The notes: generated by a model not told the origin, from the letters alone. Shown: positions 20,165 through 31,190, counted from the stretch's first letter. The stretch is 64,000 nucleotides of DNA from CBDCWO01 sp965223405 (GCA_965223405.1 CBDCWO010000006.1:682001-746000); one strand, 5' to 3'. Translations and numbers: made by a program.

Positions 20165-21967
20165 TTATCCGACTTTCTGGATTCTTTTACGCTCGTGTTC
20201 TTTGAGGTATATTTTGCGCAGGCGAATATTCTGGGGAGTTACTTCTACGTATTCGTCCGATTGGATATATTCCAAAGCTTCCTCAAGCGAAAATTTAACC
20301 GAAGGGGCAATACGCATTTTTTCATCCGATCCGGCGGCCCTTACATTGGAAAGTTTTTTCGTTTTGGTTACATTAACTACTAAATCACCCGGTCTGGTAT
20401 GTTCACCAATGACTTGTCCCTCATAAACTTCAGCACCTGGATCAACAAAAAACTTTCCCCTTTCTTGCAGGTTATGCAAACTGTAAGGTATGGCTTTTCC
20501 ATTTTCCATGCTGATCAGTGAACCTTGGATGCGTCCATGTATCGGACCCTTATGAGGTTGAAATTCCAGAAATCGCTGAGCCATTATCGCCTCCCCGGCA
20601 GTATTATTCATTAAGAAAGTTCTTAGTCCAATTATACCTCTGGAAGGAATGATAAAAACGAGTTTGACTCTTTCTCCTTTTGGGTCCATCTGGTTCAATT
20701 CTCCTTTACGGGCAGTTACCGCTTCAATGGCTTTTCCTGCATAAGATTCGGGGAGGTCAATTGTCAATTCTTCATAGGGTTCATAGATTTGGCCCTCCCG
20801 ATTTTTAGTAATGACTTGAGGTTGACCGATTTGCATTTCAAATCCTTCTCTTCTCATGGTTTCTATCAGCACAGACAAATGCATAACTCCTCTGCCAAAT
20901 ACCCGAAAAGAATCGGCTGATTCTGTAGGTTCAACCCTGAGGGCCAGATTCTTTTCCAATTCCTTCTCCAACCGTTCTTTTAGCTGTCGTGAGGTTACGT
21001 ATTTCCCTTCCTTCCCAAAAAATGGAGAGTCGTTGATGGTAAACCGCATGCTCATCGTAGGTTCCTCTATGTCAATTGTGGGTAAAGCAACCGGAAAATC
21101 CGGATCGGCGATAGTATCTCCAATTTCAAACCCTTCGATACCCACCAAAGCGCATATTTCTCCGGCTGGTACTTCAGCTTGTTTTGTACGCTCTAATCCT
21201 TCGAAAGTAAATAATGATTTAATTCGGCTCTTGATTACGGTACCGTCTCTTTTGATCAATGCAATTTGTTGACCGGATTTAAGGATTCCCTGATGTACTC
21301 TACCTATGGCAATACGTCCCACAAAAGAGGAGTAATCCAATGAGGTGACCAACATTTGGGCATAACCGTCCTGAACCTGAGGAGGTGGAATATGTTTCAC
21401 AATGCCATCCATCAATGTGGTAATATCACTTTCGGGATGTTCCCAGTCTTCACTCATCCAACCCAGTTTGGCCGATCCATAATACGTAGGAAAGTCCAAC
21501 TGTTCTTCCGAGGCATCCAATTGAAACATTAAATCAAAAACCGCTTCGTGAACATCGTCCGGTCGGCAGTTTTCTTTGTCCACTTTATTTATCACCACGA
21601 TCGGCTTTTTACCCATTTTAATCGCCTTTTCCAAAACAAACCGGGTTTGAGGCATGGGACCTTCAAAAGCATCAACCAGGAGCAACACTCCATCAGCCAT
21701 ATTGAGTACCCGCTCCACCTCTCCACCAAAATCGGAGTGACCGGGAGTATCAATGATATTAATTTTTACCTCTTTGTAAGTAACAGAGGCATTTTTAGCA
21801 AGGATGGTAATACCTCTTTCCCGCTCGAGATCATTGCTATCCATGATCAATTCACCGGGTTTCTCATGCTCTTTAAATAGCTTTCCGGCCAATAACATCT
21901 TATCAACCAATGTGGTTTTACCGTGGTCTACATGAGCGATAATCGCAATATTTCTGATTTCCTTCAT
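20165..21967 (-). CDS. typA: Translational GTPase TypA/BipA
   Basis: 600 residues from ATG 21967 (MKEIRNIAIIAHVDHGKTTL); nine residues upstream in the open frame are not conserved. G1 is AHVDHGKTTL, G2 region RERGITILAK, G3 DTPGHSDF and G4 NKVD. Domains II, III and V and the BipA-specific C-terminal domain follow (GRGVMHLSVLIETMRREGFEM; TPQNIRLRK). TypA is a ribosome-associated GTPase needed for 50S assembly and growth under stress. Length agrees with the family (about 600). A clear -7 box lies just upstream. Confidence 0.97.
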   Translation of the reverse strand: MKEIRNIAIIAHVDHGKTTLVDKMLLAGKLFKEHEKPGELIMDSNDLERERGITILAKNASVTYKEVKINIIDTPGHSDFGGEVERVLNMADGVLLLVDAFEGPMPQTRFVLEKAIKMGKKPIVVINKVDKENCRPDDVHEAVFDLMFQLDASEEQLDFPTYYGSAKLGWMSEDWEHPESDITTLMDGIVKHIPPPQVQDGYAQMLVTSLDYSSFVGRIAIGRVHQGILKSGQQIALIKRDGTVIKSRIKSLFTFEGLERTKQAEVPAGEICALVGIEGFEIGDTIADPDFPVALPTIDIEEPTMSMRFTINDSPFFGKEGKYVTSRQLKERLEKELEKNLALRVEPTESADSFRVFGRGVMHLSVLIETMRREGFEMQIGQPQVITKNREGQIYEPYEELTIDLPESYAGKAIEAVTARKGELNQMDPKGERVKLVFIIPSRGIIGLRTFLMNNTAGEAIMAQRFLEFQPHKGPIHGRIQGSLISMENGKAIPYSLHNLQERGKFFVDPGAEVYEGQVIGEHTRPGDLVVNVTKTKKLSNVRAAGSDEKMRIAPSVKFSLEEALEYIQSDEYVEVTPQNIRLRKIYLKEHERKRIQKVG

Positions 21968-21991
21968 GACTAGGTTTTGAAAAAATTCGGG

Positions 21992-21999
21992 CAAAGGTA
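21992..21999 (-). promoter_or_regulatory. -7 promoter box of typA
   Basis: TACCTTTG on the minus strand matches TAnnTTTG exactly and ends 24 bases before the typA ATG, leaving a short leader of roughly 18 bases. No good -33 TTTG is seen at the usual spacing. Confidence 0.45.
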
Positions 22000-22171
22000 G
22001 TGTAAATACTTGGTAAATTAATAAGTCCTGAAATTAGGTAATAGTTTGAATACATTCTATGGCATAAGATAGAATTACATTCCGTATGAAAAGTAAAGTG
22101 AACTCCATTATGATCAAACCCTAATTCTTTATTTTTGTTTTTCTATTTTTGGTCGCATTAAAAAGATATCT

Positions 22172-23587
22172 ATGAATTGGTTTCAAATTTTGGTTTTAAC
22201 AATCAGTGTCCATTGGGGGGCAAGCACCAACGTTGGCAACACATTAAACATCGAATTTCATCATTTTGAAAATAACGATCCTGAAATACATTACAAAACC
22301 TACTGTGCTTCTTGTCATGGTTCAAACCTAGAGGGATTTGTTGAAAAACAATGGCAATATGGGAGTGATGCTCATTCTATGTTTAATTCGATCAAAAAAG
22401 GATATATCCAGGATGGGATGCCTTCATATGATACTACTTTTACGGATGTCGAAATTGAAAAATTGGTAGAATTTATCCAATCAAGTATCGTTGGACGAAA
22501 GAAATATGATTTTACTGCGACTCAGTTACAATCCGATACTTTTTTCACTCAAAATCTCACTTTCCATCTGGACACGGTGATGACCGGTTTAGAAATTCCC
22601 TGGGGTATGACCTGGTTGCCGACAGGTGATTTATTGGTAACCGAAAGAGGAGGTGACTTGTACCGGAAAGATATTCAAGGTCAGATTGCGGAAATCAGTG
22701 GAGTTCCAAAAGTTAAGGCCAGAGGACAAGGTGGCTTAATGGATATTGAGATTCACCCTAATTTCGAGGAAAACGGATGGATCTATCTGTCCTACTCCAA
22801 ACCTCAAAGTGATCAAGCAACCACGGCAATTATGAGAGCCAGATTAATTGAAAATGAATTACAGGATCAAACCGTGATTTTTGAGGCTCAGCCGTATTCC
22901 AATACACGCCATCATTACGGTTCCAGGCTTGAATTTGATCGTGAGGGGTATTTATATTTTTCGGTAGGAGATCGAGGAGCACGGGATAAAAATCCCCAAT
23001 ACCTAAACAATCACTGTGGAAAAATTCACCGTTTGCATGATGATGGTTCCATTCCGGCTGATAATCCATTTGTAAAAGTCGCAGGAGCTATGCCTTCTAT
23101 TTGGTCTTATGGTCACCGTAATCCTCAGGGAATCTCATTGGATCCGGCATCAGGTGATATCTGGGTTCATGAACACGGGCCCCGAGGAGGAGATGAAGTT
23201 AATATCATCCAAAAAGGTAAAAATTACGGCTGGCCGGTTATTTCTTATGGCATCAATTACAATGGTACTTCTTTTACTGATATAACAGCCAAAGAAGGAA
23301 TGGAACAACCTGAATTGTACTGGGTACCTTCGATTGGTCCTTGCGGATCCACGTTTGTCAGCGGCAGCCGATACCCTGGTTGGGAAGGAGATTTTCTGGT
23401 TGGATCCTTGAGCTTTAAATATCTCAATAGATGTATTGTTCAAAATGGTCAAATTGTAGGGGAAGAAATGCTCTTAAAAAATATTGGCCGAGTACGAAGT
23501 GTTGCAATGGGACCTGATGACTATCTTTACGTAGGTGTGGAAAAACCAGGTATCATCTATCGATTGATTCCGATCGAACCGAAGTAA
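22172..23587 (+). CDS. PQQ-type sugar dehydrogenase (GSDH) with N-terminal cytochrome c
   Basis: 471 residues. Signal peptide, then a short cytochrome c domain with CASCHG (Cys45, Cys48, His49) and a possible axial Met in the GMPSYD region near 88. From about residue 130 the protein is a glucose/sorbosone dehydrogenase beta-propeller: GLEIPWGMTWLPTGDLLVTERGG is broken over blades, with SYGHRNPQGISLDP and HEHGPRGGDEVN as the family hallmarks. Soluble aldose dehydrogenases of this type oxidise sugars with PQQ; the fused haem domain could accept the electrons. Periplasmic. Two TATTTTTG boxes at 22130-22137 and 22144-22151 are possible -7 elements. Confidence 0.88.
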   Translation: MNWFQILVLTISVHWGASTNVGNTLNIEFHHFENNDPEIHYKTYCASCHGSNLEGFVEKQWQYGSDAHSMFNSIKKGYIQDGMPSYDTTFTDVEIEKLVEFIQSSIVGRKKYDFTATQLQSDTFFTQNLTFHLDTVMTGLEIPWGMTWLPTGDLLVTERGGDLYRKDIQGQIAEISGVPKVKARGQGGLMDIEIHPNFEENGWIYLSYSKPQSDQATTAIMRARLIENELQDQTVIFEAQPYSNTRHHYGSRLEFDREGYLYFSVGDRGARDKNPQYLNNHCGKIHRLHDDGSIPADNPFVKVAGAMPSIWSYGHRNPQGISLDPASGDIWVHEHGPRGGDEVNIIQKGKNYGWPVISYGINYNGTSFTDITAKEGMEQPELYWVPSIGPCGSTFVSGSRYPGWEGDFLVGSLSFKYLNRCIVQNGQIVGEEMLLKNIGRVRSVAMGPDDYLYVGVEKPGIIYRLIPIEPK

Positions 23588-23849
23588 CACCACAGTGATG
23601 TCTGTACGAATTCCAAATTCTAAATCAATAAAAGGCCCACCTGGAGGAGTCAGAACCAAAAGTAACCCATAGAAATGGGTAATCATAAATTGTTTCTACT
23701 ACTAAGTTCATTGAGGTTCACAAAGAATTATTCACAACATGTATTCTTAGTAGTTATTAATGGCCCAAATGGCGCCATTTTTGACTACTAACCTGAGTAT
23801 TAAGTATTATCGCGATGTACTTTCCCGGCTTTGAGTATTGTTATTATAC
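23588..23849. other. Convergent intergenic region with two palindromes
   Basis: Contains a hairpin ACCCAT-agaa-ATGGGT (23665-23680) and a 14-base perfect palindrome AAATGGCGCCATTT (23767-23780) followed by three more T. Either could act as a weak terminator between the sugar dehydrogenase and the giant surface gene. Confidence 0.35.
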
Positions 23850-26800
23850 TTATTGCACCCGAATCATCTTTTTATTGATGACTTCGGATTCCGTTCTTAA
23901 CTGATAGTACAATACTCCCAATCTATTATCCAATTGATGCTCTTCTAACTTCCATTCATGGTCACCCCTACTATAAACACCAGCTTTTCTAATAATCAAC
24001 TTACCCGAAATATCGTATACATTTAATTCTATTGATTGTGTAGCTGGCAGCCAAAATTGGATTACAGTTGTATTGCGAAATGGGTTGGGTTTATTTTGTA
24101 AAAGAGCTGGTTCAACCTCAACTTGACCGGGCCAAATAAATTCCAGGTCGTAGATGTTACCGTCAATATAAACTTCAGATGAAATCGAATTACCTAATTG
24201 AATCTCAGGTTTAATATCAGTCAATTTTCGTTTGGACTTTATCAACAGGGTAAACAGAGTTTCGCCCTGTTTTACCAGGCTGTTATTCTGATTCCAACTT
24301 ACAAGCAGTTCACCATGGTCTCCAATCCGGTAATTATCCGACTCAATTTTTAATTTGGCAGAAGTAATTCCAGCAAAATCTCCCGGCGCATCCATTGAAA
24401 ATTGAAATCCTTCAATAAGTCCATGATAGTTTGACACCACCGGAATTTCGATCAGGTCATCGTTTAAGTAATTTATGCCTTCAAACCTCAATGTAATCAA
24501 CTCTCGTTGTTCCAAACTATGTAGTTGGGCTGAATTGGCTTTGGCCGTATTATTTACATCTCCTAATTTAATTCCATAAAAGTCAATTGACATGGAAGTA
24601 TCCTTATCAATTATGAATTCGGCCTGTTCAGGTACCTCTTCCAATAGTTCAGGATCTGAGAAAATGTGATCTTTCATAACAAAACGCCAGCTCTTATCCG
24701 AGCTTTGATCTCCGTAGGATCCCAAGATATGTTTTCGAAGTTCGACAACATCCAGAGCTGATATTTTATTGTCCCGGTTCACATCTGCAGCTATCAACTT
24801 ATAGGGCGAATCCAATCTTTCATAACCTAAAACATGCTTTTGAATTAACACTAAATCGAGAGTAGTTAATCCATTGATCATATGATCCTCTTTTCGTGGC
24901 CGAACCATATATTCTTCCGCCACACGAATGTTAGAAAACAAATAGTTCCCATCCAGTCCAGTAATAAAGTCTCTTAATTTGAGCTCATCCCTAAACAACT
25001 CTACCTGTACAAATTCAATGTCATCTCCAAATTCTGTTTCAATATGCCCTCCTAAGGTTGATGTGACCAGTCCTGGACAATTCTGATCTCCAGCCTGAAT
25101 AAGTAAAGAAGTTGTACAAAAATCAAAATTCCCCTGTTCATCAAATACATAGATGGATACCACTTCCTGACCAACATCATCACAGGTAAAGATTCTTGAA
25201 GTTTCCAATCCACTGGAATCAAATGCAAACAACAGATCTTCATGTAGAGTACAGTTGTCAAAACTTCCCGCATCCAAGTCCTTGGCCCATACCTCTACAC
25301 TTTGTGAGGATGGCATCACCACTGTCGCGATTCCATCATAGCAATAAGGTGTCGGAGGTTTACAATCCTCTACCACGATTTGGGTAGTACAGGTGTCTTC
25401 ATTGCCACACCGGTCCGTCGCAATCAGATATACATCGTGTACACCCAACTCTAAATTTCCTGTATAACTGGCTCCATGTCCATAGATCCACGATCCACTA
25501 TCTTCACTTTGTCCCGGCTTGATTATATAACGATACCCAATCTCCTCCGGCAACGAACAGTTATCCGTAGCCGATCCAAATTCATATTCATGCTCCGCTA
25601 ATTCACAATCCGCATCTTCATTGCATATGCTGATCTCTCTTACACAAATTACCTCGGGAGCTTCCCGATCGATCACTTTAATAACCTGGATGTAGGTCAC
25701 ATATCCATCTCCTTCATCCTTCAAATTGCGATGTATACAGGGACGATCTCCTCCTGCTACCAAGCGATCATCCACGATTACATCCGGATGTCTGAAGTGC
25801 TGATCCGCATCGTATACGCACCAATCTATAATTGTCCAGGTTCTCAATATCTTATAACAGCCCTCTTCGGTAATCTCAAAACGCTCATCTACATAATTGA
25901 TCCCGATCAATTCACAATCATCATCCTCTACTACCGGCCGACCGGTTTCTTCCGGATCAATTCCCGTTACTTCCGTACATTCGACTATCTGATCTTCCGG
26001 AAATACCACCTCAAAGTCAGATCTTGGCTTGATAATCACTTTTTGACTACAGATACTCTCATTTTTACATCGATCTCCTACCGTCCAGGTCCGCTTCAAA
26101 ACCCCTACCCCACATTCGTTCAGCGAACCACTATCCTCATAACTCACCGTGTCTACTCCACAATGGTCACTGTATTCCAATTCTCCAAAGTATCGCGTTG
26201 CATCCGGTTTCCCATAACTCGGATCATCATATTTATCCAATAATAACCATACCCAACAATATATCGGTTGCCAACCATCCGGTAATAAACTGAACTGTGA
26301 TCCGCAGTCTTCCTGATCATAACCATAGCCAGAAGATTCCGGTCCTCCGTAATATCCCAATTTACCACCATCCCACGGTACCTCTATGCAACATACATTG
26401 TAGCCTACCAATACACCCCCTTGTAATATATCTACGTGAATCCGCTGCGTATAACATCTTTCACTCAATATATCGCTGATCCCACACTGGTCATGAGCAT
26501 ATCTCGCTCCCCAACCTGATACGATAGTCGTTTTACGTCCTAAATCATAGGTCTTCTCCACCTCCCAGTGGTATGGAACCCCATCACAGTAATACGTCAC
26601 ATCTTCAGGCGCCGTACATACCGGTGGCACCTTATCATCCTTGATCACCTCGATCATGCAGTCACTGTACAAATGGGGAAAGTATACCCGCTTATCTATG
26701 GAAATGGCCTCCAATACTTGTACTTCCGTAGGATATTTATTTCTGACGCGTTGTTCCCATTCTGCTTTTGCTGAGGGAACGGATATATCATATCCAATTT

Positions 26801-29800
26801 CTGTCTTAAATGGCCCGTGCTCATCATATTCATAGTTTATCGCAACTCCCACCGGTACATCCCAGCGTACCGCAGGATAGGGTGCCAACGGGTCTTCCTG
26901 TGTAGCAGCAGACCCTCCACTACTTCCAAACACTCCACAGATAAATTCCGCCCGCGGATCACCATAACCAATATATTCATTTAAGCGCCAATAGTAAAAA
27001 CGCGTAAACCGGGCCGATATATTCCACCAATACCATTCGTGAGGACCACCATAAAACGTATGAGGATCATATACCGGCATTCCACAGGCTTCATACACGC
27101 GCAATACCAAATTCTCCGTACCACATTCCGTTACATCAACATAATCATCAAATACAAATATGCTAATCCATTCTTCAATGCCCCCTTTGATATCTTCTAT
27201 ATCCCGGTGATACTCATATTCACTCGAACAATTTTTAAAATAATCCAACCAGTAATTCCTCCAATACTCAATCGTATCCATCGACGCCACCGCAAAGTGC
27301 AGTTGGCCACAACAGTTATCATGACTGCCATCATCCAGATCCTTGGCTTCGATCCGAGACCAGCACGAATCCGGGTCTAAGGTCACCTGTGTAATCTCAT
27401 CACATACCGGGGTGGGTGGAATTTCATCTAATACCCATACTTTTTGATATACCTCACTTTCATTCCAACAGCGATCTCTTAGTTTCCACTGAATTTCAAA
27501 ATACCCGGCGGGCAGATACACATAATTTTTGTCATCGTAGTAGCCATTAATAATAATTTGTTTACCTGGATGTGTTGGATCTGAATATATTATTTCGTAT
27601 TCCAGTTCTACGTTATCGTCGCACTCTTTAGCCCACTTACCATTGTACAAAATGCCCGTCCGAGATTCTAAAAGTAATCTAATATCTTCGAGTGCCACGT
27701 GGGCTTTACAATCATGAGGATCTACATAAGCTTTTAAGTCATGATCTGAAATTAGCCATTGAAAACTCATATCATCCTGTATCACATAACGCGCATCAAT
27801 CACTGGTGGTGCTTCGTCCTTAATTTTTATCCATTGGATGCAGGTTGTATCTTCTTTGGTACACCAGTCATAGATAATCCACTCTCTTCTGATCTTGTAA
27901 GCTTTACCACAAGTAGGAATGATATGATCTTTGTATTTGAAGATAACCTGACACTTTCCGCCATTGTCAAAAATAGGCCCGGAATCGGTTTTAGTAGGTA
28001 TCATATATCCTGGGTCCTGATTTGGATCAATACTTTTCAAATAAGGAGCGGGAGCAATTCCATCAGCATCCGTAGGCCATGGGTGTGCATACCCTTGGTC
28101 ATCCAGATAGGCATAACCTTTGGCTCCGGTATTCCAAAGCACATCAACCCAATTTCCGTTGATTTGATGTTGTAAATTACAATCTACTGCGGTGTCCGGA
28201 GGACAAACCAAACTATCCAAACTTTCTTTCCAGACCCATAAGGTGTCCCTGCATTCGTTGTAGTTACCCCAGAGATCGGTCGCCCGAACTCGGCGCGAAA
28301 GATACCCAATGAATTCGCGATCGTCACATCCTAGGTCAGTCCATTTCTTTTCCAAAAAGTCAATTTGGGGTTCAATTCCGGTGCAATTATCACTTGTAAG
28401 CACGAGGTTCTCCCGCTCACTCATATTCAAACAACTGATGGTGTCATTTTGACAAATGATCTGAGGAGGATATTTATCCTCAATCAACAATTTGCCCCAA
28501 CAGCGTACTCCAGAAACGGTGTCTTCTACCATGTAGGTGACATAACGACCCCGATGCGCATCGGTAACTGTATTGTTTGGAATAGTCACTACTGAATTTC
28601 CTACTGGGTAACTTAGAGATACTTTATAACGATCACCGCATCCAGCAGCTCCTGTTACCAGAACATCCTGAGCGGTAATCACTCTTTCACATCCTGCTCC
28701 AAGAGAAATATTCACCTGGTCTTGACAGGTCGGAATTCCATTTCCGGTGTTTTCTAACACGGTAACCATAAATCGACAAGTATCTGTATTCCCAGCCGGA
28801 TCGGTAACTATGATTTCATTTTGGGTGGTACCGATGGGAAAAGGTACTCCAGGTGGGAGGCCACTGATGATATTGACTACATAACTACAATTTTCATTTA
28901 TCGTATAATCGGCTAGAATTGCTTCACATCCAAATGGTCCTAATTGAATTGTTGTATCATTTGGGCACATAATCACCGGTGGGATCGTATCCAATACTGA
29001 AACAATCATTGCACATGTGTGCAATGTGTCCCACGTCATGCAGGTCGTGTCAATCACATCAAATTGTAGGAGACTATCTCCGGGTATAGAGCAATCAAAT
29101 TTTAAAGTATCTATACCCATCATACCGTTGACCAAGCCGATAATATTTCCGCTCAAGGTGGTGCGAATAATCGAATCTACCGGAATACACAGGGGGGTTC
29201 CATTGGCGTCTAAATACCAGGTGGTATCCTGGCAATACAATGGATGTTCATAGGCTCCCATATCAATAATTGCGTTGGCAACACGACCAATACCATCAAG
29301 ATCAGTAGACATTGTAGAAGCACTATTCAATCCCATATCCAGAAGAGGAGACAGTGGTTGTAGATGATAATTCGTGGTATTGACGAACATCGGGTCCATC
29401 ATTTTGTTTCCAGTTCCGGCTACCCCTATCACATTGGAGTATTGAATATCCGGAACTACAATTCCGGTGACATCCATTGCCCCATTGTTCCAAAATATGG
29501 TGTTTCTCACTAATACAGGTCCTGGGACTCCAATAGTATTGCTATTAAATGCATCCGGACTATTATCTGCAATCGTAGTATTGATTATATCCAGATCCAA
29601 CCCATCACTAAATGTGATGGCAATAGCTCCCCCATTGATTGTGGCCTGATTGTGATGCATCAAGACATTTTCGATTCTGAATGTCGAATAAGTACCGGTT
29701 ATGGTGGGAGTAATATACAGCGCACCACCCCGGTCTTGAGCCGTGTTATTATAAAGTTCTGAATTGAAAAGGTTAAAATCACTGCTTCCCTCTTTATAAA

Positions 29801-30641
29801 CAGCCCCTCCTAGCACACCATAATTATTGCGGAAAATACAATGATTGATGTCGATCAAACCATTGTCAAAGGTCGATCCGTCCCACCATCCACCTCCAGT
29901 GTGCATTTCTGCAATGGCATTCCCCCATTCGATGATAAATCCATCGATTGCGATTGTCCCGGAATAACCAGAAGTGGTAATCACATGATACGAATTACCA
30001 GAACTATCTTGAGTCTGATTGATATCTCCACTTAAAACCGTCAAATTACAAGCAGGTGAGCGAGAAGTTAAAGGACCTCCTCCGGAAGGGAAGCCACCAA
30101 GAATCGTTGTACTATCGGGTAGCATAAAAGTGCTGTCTCGATCTGAAATTGCCGGATAATAAGTTCCGGTAGCAACAAACACCGAATCGACTCCAGGACA
30201 TTGGCCGGCAATAAGTAATCCCAACTGTACGTCATTAAAGGCTAGTGCCCAGCTGGTTCCATCTCCACCTGGTGCCGCACTTGAATCCACATAAACCACC
30301 TTCCCAAACATATTGCAGGCGAATTGTGCAACCTGAGTCATGGTGGCATCCATTGCTGTTCCAGTGGCAGGATCATCGCTAAGTGCAACCATGCCCATAT
30401 TATAGCTCACGGAATCATGTTCCGAAACGGACATAGTGGAAAGTGGGTTTAATGGTGTATTGATACCCACCTTATAATAAACTTTGATCATCTTTCCAGC
30501 TGGCAAATGTGGGAGAGGTAGCGGGAATGTCTGAGCATTCAGTATACTTGAGGAGCTAAACCAAACGAAAATCAATAATCCAACAATTGTTAAGATCTTG
30601 GTCATAGTTTTCCTGATTTTGTGGGATACATTCTCGCTCAT
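23850..30641 (-). CDS. Giant T9SS surface protein (beta-helix, HYR repeats, dockerin-like, sorting domain)
   Basis: 2263 residues. Signal sequence near the N-terminus (TIVGLLIFVWFSSSSILNAQ); the ATG at 30605 is an alternative start. Residues about 110-450 resemble right-handed parallel beta-helix proteins (YVDSSAAPGGDGTSWA, then repeated short beta turns). A long cysteine-rich central region follows with HYR/Ig-like modules, for example IMCPNDTTIQLG and TDPAGNTDTCRF, and repeated phrases such as RTWTxxDxC. Near residue 1950 a dockerin/EF-hand-like segment appears (DVNRDNKISALDVVELRKHI). The C-terminus (NKPNPFRNTTVIQFWLP ... KMIRVQ) is a T9SS sorting domain. It is likely a surface adhesin or matrix protein; the binding partner is unknown. 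Confidence 0.88.
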   Translation of the reverse strand: MSENVSHKIRKTMTKILTIVGLLIFVWFSSSSILNAQTFPLPLPHLPAGKMIKVYYKVGINTPLNPLSTMSVSEHDSVSYNMGMVALSDDPATGTAMDATMTQVAQFACNMFGKVVYVDSSAAPGGDGTSWALAFNDVQLGLLIAGQCPGVDSVFVATGTYYPAISDRDSTFMLPDSTTILGGFPSGGGPLTSRSPACNLTVLSGDINQTQDSSGNSYHVITTSGYSGTIAIDGFIIEWGNAIAEMHTGGGWWDGSTFDNGLIDINHCIFRNNYGVLGGAVYKEGSSDFNLFNSELYNNTAQDRGGALYITPTITGTYSTFRIENVLMHHNQATINGGAIAITFSDGLDLDIINTTIADNSPDAFNSNTIGVPGPVLVRNTIFWNNGAMDVTGIVVPDIQYSNVIGVAGTGNKMMDPMFVNTTNYHLQPLSPLLDMGLNSASTMSTDLDGIGRVANAIIDMGAYEHPLYCQDTTWYLDANGTPLCIPVDSIIRTTLSGNIIGLVNGMMGIDTLKFDCSIPGDSLLQFDVIDTTCMTWDTLHTCAMIVSVLDTIPPVIMCPNDTTIQLGPFGCEAILADYTINENCSYVVNIISGLPPGVPFPIGTTQNEIIVTDPAGNTDTCRFMVTVLENTGNGIPTCQDQVNISLGAGCERVITAQDVLVTGAAGCGDRYKVSLSYPVGNSVVTIPNNTVTDAHRGRYVTYMVEDTVSGVRCWGKLLIEDKYPPQIICQNDTISCLNMSERENLVLTSDNCTGIEPQIDFLEKKWTDLGCDDREFIGYLSRRVRATDLWGNYNECRDTLWVWKESLDSLVCPPDTAVDCNLQHQINGNWVDVLWNTGAKGYAYLDDQGYAHPWPTDADGIAPAPYLKSIDPNQDPGYMIPTKTDSGPIFDNGGKCQVIFKYKDHIIPTCGKAYKIRREWIIYDWCTKEDTTCIQWIKIKDEAPPVIDARYVIQDDMSFQWLISDHDLKAYVDPHDCKAHVALEDIRLLLESRTGILYNGKWAKECDDNVELEYEIIYSDPTHPGKQIIINGYYDDKNYVYLPAGYFEIQWKLRDRCWNESEVYQKVWVLDEIPPTPVCDEITQVTLDPDSCWSRIEAKDLDDGSHDNCCGQLHFAVASMDTIEYWRNYWLDYFKNCSSEYEYHRDIEDIKGGIEEWISIFVFDDYVDVTECGTENLVLRVYEACGMPVYDPHTFYGGPHEWYWWNISARFTRFYYWRLNEYIGYGDPRAEFICGVFGSSGGSAATQEDPLAPYPAVRWDVPVGVAINYEYDEHGPFKTEIGYDISVPSAKAEWEQRVRNKYPTEVQVLEAISIDKRVYFPHLYSDCMIEVIKDDKVPPVCTAPEDVTYYCDGVPYHWEVEKTYDLGRKTTIVSGWGARYAHDQCGISDILSERCYTQRIHVDILQGGVLVGYNVCCIEVPWDGGKLGYYGGPESSGYGYDQEDCGSQFSLLPDGWQPIYCWVWLLLDKYDDPSYGKPDATRYFGELEYSDHCGVDTVSYEDSGSLNECGVGVLKRTWTVGDRCKNESICSQKVIIKPRSDFEVVFPEDQIVECTEVTGIDPEETGRPVVEDDDCELIGINYVDERFEITEEGCYKILRTWTIIDWCVYDADQHFRHPDVIVDDRLVAGGDRPCIHRNLKDEGDGYVTYIQVIKVIDREAPEVICVREISICNEDADCELAEHEYEFGSATDNCSLPEEIGYRYIIKPGQSEDSGSWIYGHGASYTGNLELGVHDVYLIATDRCGNEDTCTTQIVVEDCKPPTPYCYDGIATVVMPSSQSVEVWAKDLDAGSFDNCTLHEDLLFAFDSSGLETSRIFTCDDVGQEVVSIYVFDEQGNFDFCTTSLLIQAGDQNCPGLVTSTLGGHIETEFGDDIEFVQVELFRDELKLRDFITGLDGNYLFSNIRVAEEYMVRPRKEDHMINGLTTLDLVLIQKHVLGYERLDSPYKLIAADVNRDNKISALDVVELRKHILGSYGDQSSDKSWRFVMKDHIFSDPELLEEVPEQAEFIIDKDTSMSIDFYGIKLGDVNNTAKANSAQLHSLEQRELITLRFEGINYLNDDLIEIPVVSNYHGLIEGFQFSMDAPGDFAGITSAKLKIESDNYRIGDHGELLVSWNQNNSLVKQGETLFTLLIKSKRKLTDIKPEIQLGNSISSEVYIDGNIYDLEFIWPGQVEVEPALLQNKPNPFRNTTVIQFWLPATQSIELNVYDISGKLIIRKAGVYSRGDHEWKLEEHQLDNRLGVLYYQLRTESEVINKKMIRVQ

Positions 30642-30851
30642 GGTTATTCAGCTTGGTCTTCTAGATTGTTGCAGTACCGAAGGTAAAGAAAATATCCCAT
30701 TATTCCCGTCTATTAATGCCGTAAAAATCAATCCTGATCTTTACAGTATTACCACTTCTGAATTCATAAACTTTTCGTTCTCAATCTACCATCCTTTCTC
30801 TACTGGATATTAATTACACCCTTTCCAGCACATGTAATAACCTAACACAAC

Positions 30852-31190
30852 TTAGTTAAAGATGGCTTCATATAACATACCGCCTTTTTCCCCTTTCGGA
30901 CCTATGGGTACCAGGAATAAATCTATAGCTTTCAATTCCTTATGAGTCACCTGAAATACACCCTGTTCGTAGTATTCATCAATTTGGTCACTTTCAAAAA
31001 TAAGCGAAAAAGGTAGGCGTACATCGGGTCGATTCGTATTAAGACCTTTTACTTCAATCAACACAAGCTTTACCTCCACTTCGTCCGATATACGCATGGA
31101 AAAATTGGTGCCTTTATATTGTTCAAATTCCTCCAAAGTTATCTCTCCTAAATTTGCCATTTCCGTTTCGTTTAGTTTTCCGAATTCCAT
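30852..31190 (-). CDS. DUF6916-like small protein of the tail-collar cassette
   Basis: 112 residues, acidic, no signal peptide. It resembles the DUF6916 family (from memory), short proteins often encoded beside tail-collar/microcystin-dependent proteins: GTNFSMRISD followed by LPFSLIFESD and a tail ending LFLVPIGPKGEKGGMLYEAIFN. The start codon overlaps the end of the GNAT gene by 19 bases, indicating translational coupling. It is the last gene of the cassette. Its role is unknown; association with the tail-collar proteins is inferred from position. Confidence 0.6.
   Translation of the reverse strand: MEFGKLNETEMANLGEITLEEFEQYKGTNFSMRISDEVEVKLVLIEVKGLNTNRPDVRLPFSLIFESDQIDEYYEQGVFQVTHKELKAIDLFLVPIGPKGEKGGMLYEAIFN

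Noticed and set aside
23767..23780. Palindrome AAATGGCGCCATTT as a regulatory site
   Set aside because: It lies between convergent genes and has no loop; more likely a chance or terminator-related element.
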